Below the pieces are notes generated by a model. The model had not been told where the DNA came from. It saw nothing but the letters and a program-made list of their open reading frames with translations, and did no database searches. Positions 58,850 through 64,000 of a stretch of DNA of 64,000 nt are shown here, piece by piece. How positions within the stretch are numbered: the stretch's first letter is position 1; each line of letters opens with the position of its first letter. Position numbers and translations under genes: made by a program. Source of the DNA: an uncultured Clostridia bacterium (lineage in GTDB: Bacteria; Bacillota; Clostridia; Christensenellales; Aristaeellaceae); the NCBI GenBank assembly GCA_934670175.1, contig CAKUOX010000001.1, positions 25,662 through 89,661 on the forward strand, in the 5' to 3' direction.

Positions 58850-58922
58850 GATGAAACACCGCCCTTTGCTGTTCCGTTTGGAAGTACTTTTCGCCCGTTC
58901 GGAAGAGAATACGCCCAGACGG

Positions 58923-58981
58923 TTGACTTTCCCTTCGACCCCGATTATACTTTAGGCATAACGATTAAACAAGTGCTTAAT
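58923..58981 (+). promoter_or_regulatory. Promoter and ArsR-type operator of the metal-efflux operon
   Basis: TTGACT (58923-58928), 17 bp, TATACT (58946-58951). The imperfect palindrome ATTAAACAAGTGCTTAAT (58964-58981) covers the start of transcription, 34 bp before the HMA gene. AT-rich 12-2-12-like palindromes in this position are typical ArsR/SmtB sites. Confidence 0.7.
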
Positions 58982-59014
58982 TATTAAATTCAACGACAAC
59001 GGAGGGCAAATGCA

Positions 59015-59236
59015 ATGAAGAAGACCTACAAGATCGAAGTGGACTGTGCGAACTGCGCAAACCTGATGGAAGAAGCGACCAAAAAGACGCCCGGCGTGGC
59101 GGACGCGGTGGTAAACTTCATGACGCAGAAAATGATCGTGACCTTCGAGGATGGGCAGGATGAGCGTGCGGTGATGAAGGCAGTGGTAAAGAACTGCAAG
59201 AAGGTCGAGGACGACTGCGAGATCTATCTGGACTAA
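59015..59236 (+). CDS. Heavy-metal-associated (HMA) domain protein
   Basis: A 73-residue ferredoxin-like HMA protein. The metal-binding motif is DCANCAN (C-x2-C, residues ~10-16) in place of the usual MxCxxC. The C-terminus is acidic with one more Cys (EDDCEIYLD). It probably hands a soft or divalent metal ion to the P-type ATPase encoded 49 bp downstream, whose own N-terminus lacks an HMA domain. Confidence 0.9.
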   Translation: MKKTYKIEVDCANCANLMEEATKKTPGVADAVVNFMTQKMIVTFEDGQDERAVMKAVVKNCKKVEDDCEIYLD

Positions 59237-59285
59237 GACCGCTTCGGGAGATAATTGCCACACCGCGAAGGGAGAGGAATAAGTC

Positions 59286-61169
59286 ATGAATAAAAAGCAG
59301 AAAAAGATGCTGGTGCGCATTATCATCGCTACCGTAACGCTGGCGGCGGCAAAGCTGACGCAGGCGCAGGTCTGGGTCAGCACGGCGCTGTATCTGGTCA
59401 GCTACGCGGTCATCGGTTGGGATATTCTGCGCAAGGCCTTCAAGGGCATCCTGCACCGCAAGCTGTTTGACGAAAACTTCCTGATGGCGGTGGCGACGCT
59501 GGGCGCGATCGGCCTGGCGATTTATGAAAAGAGCGGCGATTACAGCGAGGCAGTGGCCGTGATGCTGTTTTACCAGATCGGCGAGCTGTTCCAGAGCTAC
59601 GCCGTGGGCAAGAGCCGCCGCAACATCAGCGCGCTGATGGACATCCGGCCGGATTACGCCAATATTGAGGAGGGCGGCAAGCTCCGCCGCGTGGATCCGG
59701 AGGAGGTGCCCGCGGGCAGCATGATCGTGGTACAGCCGGGCGAAAAAGTGCCGATCGACGGCGTGGTCGTCGAGGGCGCTTCCACGCTGAACACCAGCGC
59801 GCTGACCGGTGAGAGCCAGCCGCGCGACGTGGGCTCGGGCGACGAGATCATCAGCGGCTGCATCAACATGACCGGCGTGCTGAAGATCAGAACCAGCCGG
59901 GCATTCGGCGAATCGACGGTGGCGAAGATACTGGAGCTGGTGGAGAATTCCAGCTCACATAAGTCCAGATCCGAAAACTTCATTTCGAAGTTTGCCCGCG
60001 TGTACACGCCCGCCGTCTGCTACGGCGCGCTGGCGCTGGCGGTGCTGCCGCCGCTGGTTCGGCTGCTGCTGGGCATGTCGGGCGCGTGGAACGTGTGGAT
60101 ATATCGCGCGCTGACCTTCCTGGTTATCAGCTGCCCCTGCGCGCTGGTCATCAGTATCCCGTTGAGCTTCTTCGCGGGGCTGGGCGGCGCGAGCCGAGAG
60201 GGCATCCTCATCAAGGGTTCGAATTATCTGGAAGCATTGTCTCAGACCAGGACGGTCGTGTTTGATAAGACCGGAACGCTCACGCGCGGCGTATTTGAGG
60301 TCAGCGGCGTGCACCACAGCGTGCTGGAACAGGAAAAGCTGCTGGAGTATGCGGCGCTGGCGGAATGCGCATCCTCGCACCCGATCAGCCGCAGCCTGCA
60401 GCGCGCCTACGGCAAGGAACTGGATCGCGACCGCGTAAAGGACATTCGCGAGATCAGCGGCAAGGGCGTTATCGCGAAGGTGGACGGCACGGAGGTGGCC
60501 GCAGGCAACGACAAGCTGATGGCTCAGCTGGGCGTGGATTATGTGAACTGCCACAGCGTCGGCACGATCATCCACATCGCCATTGATGGCAAATATGCCG
60601 GCCACATCGTGATCTCCGATGTGGAAAAGGACAGCTCGAAGGCGGCAATCGCCGCGCTGAAGGCTGCCGGCGTGGAAAAGACGGTCATGCTCACCGGCGA
60701 TATTAAAAGGGTGGCCGATTATGTGGCGGAGCGCCTGGGCGTCGATCAGGTGCACAGCGAGCTGCTGCCCGCCGATAAGGTAGACGAGGTGGAGAAGCTG
60801 CTCAGCGCGCCAGACCGGAAGGGCAAGCTCGCCTTCGTGGGCGACGGTGTAAACGATGCGCCCGTGCTCTCCCGCGCCGACATCGGCATTGCCATGGGCG
60901 CGATGGGCTCCGACGCGGCGATCGAGGCCGCTGACGTGGTGCTGATGGACGACGACCCGATGAAGATCGCCAAGGGCATCCGCATATCGCGCAAGTGCAT
61001 CCGCATCGTGTATGAAAACATCATCTTTGCGCTGGCAGTGAAGGCGCTGTGCCTGGCGCTGGGCGCCGTCGGCGTGGCCGATATGTGGGCGGCGATCTTC
61101 GCCGATGTGGGCGTGATGGTCATCGCCGTGCTGAACGCCATGCGCGCGCTGTATGTGCACAGGCTGTAA
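59286..61169 (+). CDS. Heavy-metal-translocating P-type ATPase (Cd/Zn/Pb type)
   Basis: A 627-residue P1B-type ATPase. There is no N-terminal HMA domain. The ion-path motif SCPCALVIS is near residue 280, the phosphorylated D327 lies in DKTGTLT, and HP (SSHPISR) plus GDGVNDAPVL follow. Helix-8 region has ...AADVVLMDDD...; CPC plus the absence of copper-type residues points to Zn, Cd or Pb export (ZntA/CadA group). Partner: HMA protein upstream, controlled by the ArsR-AraC regulator. The operon is closed by a terminator at 61192-61232. Confidence 0.92.
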   Translation: MNKKQKKMLVRIIIATVTLAAAKLTQAQVWVSTALYLVSYAVIGWDILRKAFKGILHRKLFDENFLMAVATLGAIGLAIYEKSGDYSEAVAVMLFYQIGELFQSYAVGKSRRNISALMDIRPDYANIEEGGKLRRVDPEEVPAGSMIVVQPGEKVPIDGVVVEGASTLNTSALTGESQPRDVGSGDEIISGCINMTGVLKIRTSRAFGESTVAKILELVENSSSHKSRSENFISKFARVYTPAVCYGALALAVLPPLVRLLLGMSGAWNVWIYRALTFLVISCPCALVISIPLSFFAGLGGASREGILIKGSNYLEALSQTRTVVFDKTGTLTRGVFEVSGVHHSVLEQEKLLEYAALAECASSHPISRSLQRAYGKELDRDRVKDIREISGKGVIAKVDGTEVAAGNDKLMAQLGVDYVNCHSVGTIIHIAIDGKYAGHIVISDVEKDSSKAAIAALKAAGVEKTVMLTGDIKRVADYVAERLGVDQVHSELLPADKVDEVEKLLSAPDRKGKLAFVGDGVNDAPVLSRADIGIAMGAMGSDAAIEAADVVLMDDDPMKIAKGIRISRKCIRIVYENIIFALAVKALCLALGAVGVADMWAAIFADVGVMVIAVLNAMRALYVHRL

Positions 61170-61191
61170 TGGATCATCAAATAATAAACAG

Positions 61192-61232
61192 GCGGCTGCG
61201 CGGGAACCTCAGTTGTGTTCCCGCGCAGCCGC
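61192..61232 (+). terminator. Terminator of the metal-efflux operon
   Basis: GCGGCTGCGCGGGAAC (61192-61207) and its exact complement (61217-61232) form a 16-bp stem, followed by TTTA. Also usable from the other strand for the convergent GGDEF gene at 61302. Confidence 0.85.
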
Positions 61233-61301
61233 TTTACTTATCGAGTATGGAAATTACCGGCGCGCTCCGCTGGCACAGAATTTCAGGTAAACGGCGGCTC
61301 T

Positions 61302-62465
61302 CTATTTTAACCGCAGGTTCGCGGCACGCTTTTTGCGCTTGGCATGGTACAGATCCATATCCGCCGTGTGGATCAGGTCGCACACCGTTTCCCGCCCCGT
61401 TTCCACGCGGGCGCGCCCGATACTGACCGTGAAGCTGAACGGCGCACTGGCCTCGCGGTTGGAAATATCCAGCGCCTCGCGAATGCTCATGCATACCCAG
61501 TCGAGCTGCATTTCATCCTCGGCCTCGCCCGCAATGATGAACTCATCGCCGCCGAAGCGCCCGATGATGAAATCGCGCGGCACGGAAACCTTGAGCACGT
61601 TCGCCAGCCGCACCAGCGCGGCGTCGCCCTCCAGATGGCCATATTGGTCGTTGATAACCTTGAAATTATCTATGTCCAGCATCAGCACGCTCAGCCGCTT
61701 GTCGGGCACGCTGGAGCCGAGCTTGCGTGAAATATAGCGAAGCACCTGGTCGCGGTTGCTGATCTGGGTGAGGGTATCGATGGTGATGCGCGCCTCCTGG
61801 CTGGCGTCGAACACGAAGAGCGCCGCCATGGTCAGCGCCGCGCACTGAATGGGAATGTCGTAGCCCAGCAGCACCTGCGCCGGTACGGAAAGCGTGGGCA
61901 GCAGCGCAAAAAAGGCGATGGACATCATGGTTCTGCGCTGCACATAGTAATTCTTGTCCAGCAGCTTGATCAGCGCCTTGATAGATGTAACCACCAGATA
62001 AGCCGCGCTGATCACGACCTGCACCATATGCAGCGGCCCGCGATGGTAGCGATTCAGCGCGTCCACGCTGAAGATCCAGCCCGTGCAGGGCGAGAGGAGG
62101 ATCATGACGCTGAGCAGCAGCGCCGGTATGCCGGAGAGCAGGCAGCTGCGCGTGTCCTTGGCGAGCGGGGATTTCTGCGTGCGCTCCGAATAGATAAACC
62201 ACAGGTACGCACCCAGCCCCAGAAAGAAAAAATAGCCGCAATTGAAGATATAGCTCAGCGTGTGCGCGCTCTGCCCGGGCACCGCATGCACCAGCCGCCA
62301 GCCCGCGTCGCTGAGATCGACCAGCGCCAGGCAGCCCACCAGCCCGCGAAAAATGCGCGGCAGCACCTGCCTGTCCGCGCGGAACAGCAGGCGAATGGAA
62401 ATATATGCCAGTATGGCAAAGCACATCAGGTTGATTTCCAGATATAGTGCGTCTGTCTGACTCAT
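61302..62465 (-). CDS. Membrane-bound diguanylate cyclase (GGDEF)
   Basis: A 387-residue protein from ATG 62465 with AAGGGAAG upstream. Six or seven membrane helices (residues ~8-225) precede a GGDEF domain with LTQISNRDQVLRYI, DIDNFKVINDQYGHLEGD and the active-site RFGGDEF. The site is intact, so it should make cyclic di-GMP. No I-site RxxD is clear. It stands alone between the metal-efflux operon and ruvC. The signal sensed by the membrane part is unknown. Confidence 0.92.
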   Translation of the reverse strand: MSQTDALYLEINLMCFAILAYISIRLLFRADRQVLPRIFRGLVGCLALVDLSDAGWRLVHAVPGQSAHTLSYIFNCGYFFFLGLGAYLWFIYSERTQKSPLAKDTRSCLLSGIPALLLSVMILLSPCTGWIFSVDALNRYHRGPLHMVQVVISAAYLVVTSIKALIKLLDKNYYVQRRTMMSIAFFALLPTLSVPAQVLLGYDIPIQCAALTMAALFVFDASQEARITIDTLTQISNRDQVLRYISRKLGSSVPDKRLSVLMLDIDNFKVINDQYGHLEGDAALVRLANVLKVSVPRDFIIGRFGGDEFIIAGEAEDEMQLDWVCMSIREALDISNREASAPFSFTVSIGRARVETGRETVCDLIHTADMDLYHAKRKKRAANLRLK

Positions 62466-62596
62466 TTCTTCCCTTTCATTTTCTAAAGCAATATGCCGTA
62501 TCGTAAAAACAGTTACTTCGATTTTACTACAAATCAAATCGCATGTCAACTTTTCACGCCGCTGCATGGAATTATCCCCGCAGCGCCGCGGCGCGC

Positions 62597-62625
62597 TTGA
62601 CTTTTTGGCCGGTTTTGGGTATGCT
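62597..62625 (+). promoter_or_regulatory. Promoter of ruvCA
   Basis: TTGACT (62597-62602), 17 bp, TATGCT (62620-62625), 27 bp before the ruvC start. Confidence 0.7.
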
Positions 62626-62651
62626 TAGCCAATGGAGGCGTTAAGCGGCTT

Positions 62652-63146
62652 ATGATAATACTTGGCATCGACCCGGGGCTCGCCACGCTGGGCTATGGCG
62701 TGATCGAAGCGGCGCGGGGCAATTACAGGCTGATACAGTACGGCGCGGTGATCACCCGCCCGGGGCAATCCATGCCGCAGCGGCTCAACGCGGTATTTCA
62801 GGGCGTGGATGAGCTGATGGAGACCTATCATCCGGACGAGGTGGCGTTTGAGGAGCTGTTTTTCTCCAAGAACATCACCACCGGCATGGCGGTCAGCGCG
62901 GCGCGCGGTGTGGCGCTGGTGGCCGTGGTGCGGCGCACCCGGCAGCTGTATGAATATACGCCGATGCAGATCAAGCAGGCGGTCACCGGCTATGGCGGTG
63001 CGGACAAGCATCAGGTGCAGCACATGGTGAAGCTCCTGCTGCACATGAACGACATTGCCCGTCCGGATGACGCCGCCGACGCGCTGGCCGTGGCCGTCAC
63101 GCACGCCAACAGTCAGCATGCAAAGGAAATGTTCAGAATCAAATAG
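62652..63146 (+). CDS. ruvC: Holliday-junction resolvase RuvC
   Basis: A 164-residue resolvase. The start ILGIDPGLATLGYGVI carries the first catalytic Asp; the Glu in FEELFF (residue ~72) and the pair in ARPDDAADALAVA (Asp ~138 and ~141) complete the acidic site. Length is normal. It cuts Holliday junctions during recombinational repair, with RuvA and RuvB. ruvA follows after 21 bp. Confidence 0.96.
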   Translation: MIILGIDPGLATLGYGVIEAARGNYRLIQYGAVITRPGQSMPQRLNAVFQGVDELMETYHPDEVAFEELFFSKNITTGMAVSAARGVALVAVVRRTRQLYEYTPMQIKQAVTGYGGADKHQVQHMVKLLLHMNDIARPDDAADALAVAVTHANSQHAKEMFRIK

Positions 63147-63167
63147 CAAAGGAGATTGACAGGCGAT

Positions 63168-63764
63168 ATGTATGCGCATATTGAAGGCGTCGTGGCGGAA
63201 AAGACGCAGGACGCCATCGTGCTCGACGCCAACGGCGTGGGCTATCTGCTGAATGTGAGCGGCGCCACGCTGGCCGCCGCGCCGGCCGTGGGCGAGCGGA
63301 TGAAGCTCTACTGCGTGCTCAGTGTGCGCGAGGACGCGATGGAGCTGTTCGGCTTTTACAGCCGCGAGGAGAAAAAGATGTACGAGCGGCTGCGCGGCGT
63401 CAGCGGCGTGGGCTCACGCACGGCGCTGGGTATATTGTCGGCGCTGAGCGTGCGAGATCTGTCCATTGCGCTGATGAGCGGCGATTCCACCGCACTCACG
63501 CGCGTGCCCGGCATCGGCAAGAAGACGGCGCAGCGCCTGGTGCTCGAGCTCAAGGACAAGGTGGACGATTCGGCACTGTCCGGCAGCGCTGCCGTCGCAC
63601 CGCAGCCCGCCGCGCACGGCGCCGAGGCCGAGGCCGTGGCGGCGCTGGTGGCGCTGGGCTATTCCGGCAGCGAGGCCGCCAAAGCCGTGTCCAGCGTGGC
63701 GGAGCAGACGCAGGAGACCGACAAGCTGATCTTCCTGGCGCTGCGCGGCCTGGGGAATGCGTGA
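63168..63764 (+). CDS. ruvA: Holliday-junction branch-migration protein RuvA
   Basis: A 198-residue protein from ATG 63168. N-terminal OB-fold (YAHIEGVVAEKTQDAIVLDANGVGYLLNV), the acidic-pin and HhH region (RGVSGVGSRTALGIL and VPGIGKKTAQRLVLELKDK), and the C-terminal RuvB-binding domain (ALVALGYSGSEAAKAV). Binds the junction as a tetramer and loads RuvB. No ruvB is seen in the 236 bp that remain, which instead hold hairpins. Confidence 0.96.
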   Translation: MYAHIEGVVAEKTQDAIVLDANGVGYLLNVSGATLAAAPAVGERMKLYCVLSVREDAMELFGFYSREEKKMYERLRGVSGVGSRTALGILSALSVRDLSIALMSGDSTALTRVPGIGKKTAQRLVLELKDKVDDSALSGSAAVAPQPAAHGAEAEAVAALVALGYSGSEAAKAVSSVAEQTQETDKLIFLALRGLGNA

Positions 63765-64000
63765 GCGCCTCGATCTTCTTCAGTTTTCCTGGGTTTTCGA
63801 CAGGCAAGCCCGCAGTCTTGAAAAAGCTGCGGGCTTCAAACCGCTGACAAACCCCGCAACTGCAGAAATTTCCTGAATGACTTCTGGCGAAGTTAAAATT
63901 TCTGCTTACATCGTCAACGCGGGCTGCAAAATCGGTTACATACGCCCGTGTATGCGCCCTCATTTGCAGCCCGCGTTTCCTTGTCTTGCAGGGTTTTTCA
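63765..64000. other. Gene-free end of the window with two hairpins
   Basis: AAGCCCGCAG (63806-63815) / CTGCGGGCTT (63827-63836) is a terminator-like hairpin. AACGCGGGCTGCAAA (63916-63930) and its exact complement (63963-63977) form a second, 15-bp repeat. The segment 63781-63803 is 20/23 identical to 54965-54987. No start of ruvB or any other gene is visible. Confidence 0.6.

Overview
The window looks like a chromosomal stretch of a high-GC member of the Bacillota (Clostridia-type, probably a gut anaerobe). The reasons are AGGAGG-type ribosome binding sites, sigma-A-like promoters, ECF vitamin transporters, YczE, MMPL and Pip-like proteins, and low-molecular-weight tyrosine phosphatase. The assignment is inference; there is no rRNA or other taxonomic marker.

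Region 1 (3-12193, + strand) is a dense run of genes: a DUF4430 surface protein cut by the window edge, a MoxR ATPase / DUF58 / transglutaminase-like trio, two DUF2284 metal-binding-type proteins (one with an extra HNH-associated repeat), a FecR-like/DUF4430 membrane-anchored protein, and a complete ECF importer (T, fused double ATPase, S, second T). Because DUF4430 resembles the C-terminal domain of transcobalamin, this may be a corrinoid or other cofactor capture-and-uptake locus; the substrate is not proven.

Region 2 (12652-27450) is an integrated element of 14.8 kb bounded by an identical 23-bp tRNA-3'-end-like core. It has a tyrosine integrase, an excisionase-type protein, a split primase/helicase followed by an origin-like iteron structure, and a full HK97-type head module (portal, protease-capsid fusion, connectors, HNH, large terminase) but no tail, lysis or tape-measure genes. 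It also carries a two-gene restriction-modification cargo. This is the layout of a capsid-forming phage satellite (cf-PICI-like), the most interesting object in the window.

Region 3 (27541-39961) returns to chromosomal genes: YczE-like membrane protein, tyrosine phosphatase, LysR regulator, flavodoxin, SDR oxidoreductase, a frameshifted UvrA-like ABC protein, a two-component system and its ABC/FtsX transporter, and a zinc-ribbon protein. Three of the promoters (LysR, UvrA-like, response regulator) share a nearly identical 43-46 bp promoter/inverted-repeat cassette.

Region 4 (40093-54534) holds a TetR-controlled set (HdeD-like protein, MMPL transporter, large secreted coiled-coil protein), a heme-degrading-type small protein, a degenerate tagaturonate-reductase-like protein, a MarR-regulated heterodimeric ABC exporter and an aminotransferase.

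Region 5 (54535-64000) holds a secreted peptidoglycan-binding-like protein, a NUDIX hydrolase with a long structured leader, a Fic protein, an ArsR-AraC fusion regulator divergent from an HMA protein and a heavy-metal P-type ATPase, a GGDEF protein, and ruvC-ruvA. No complete tRNA, rRNA or CRISPR array was found.
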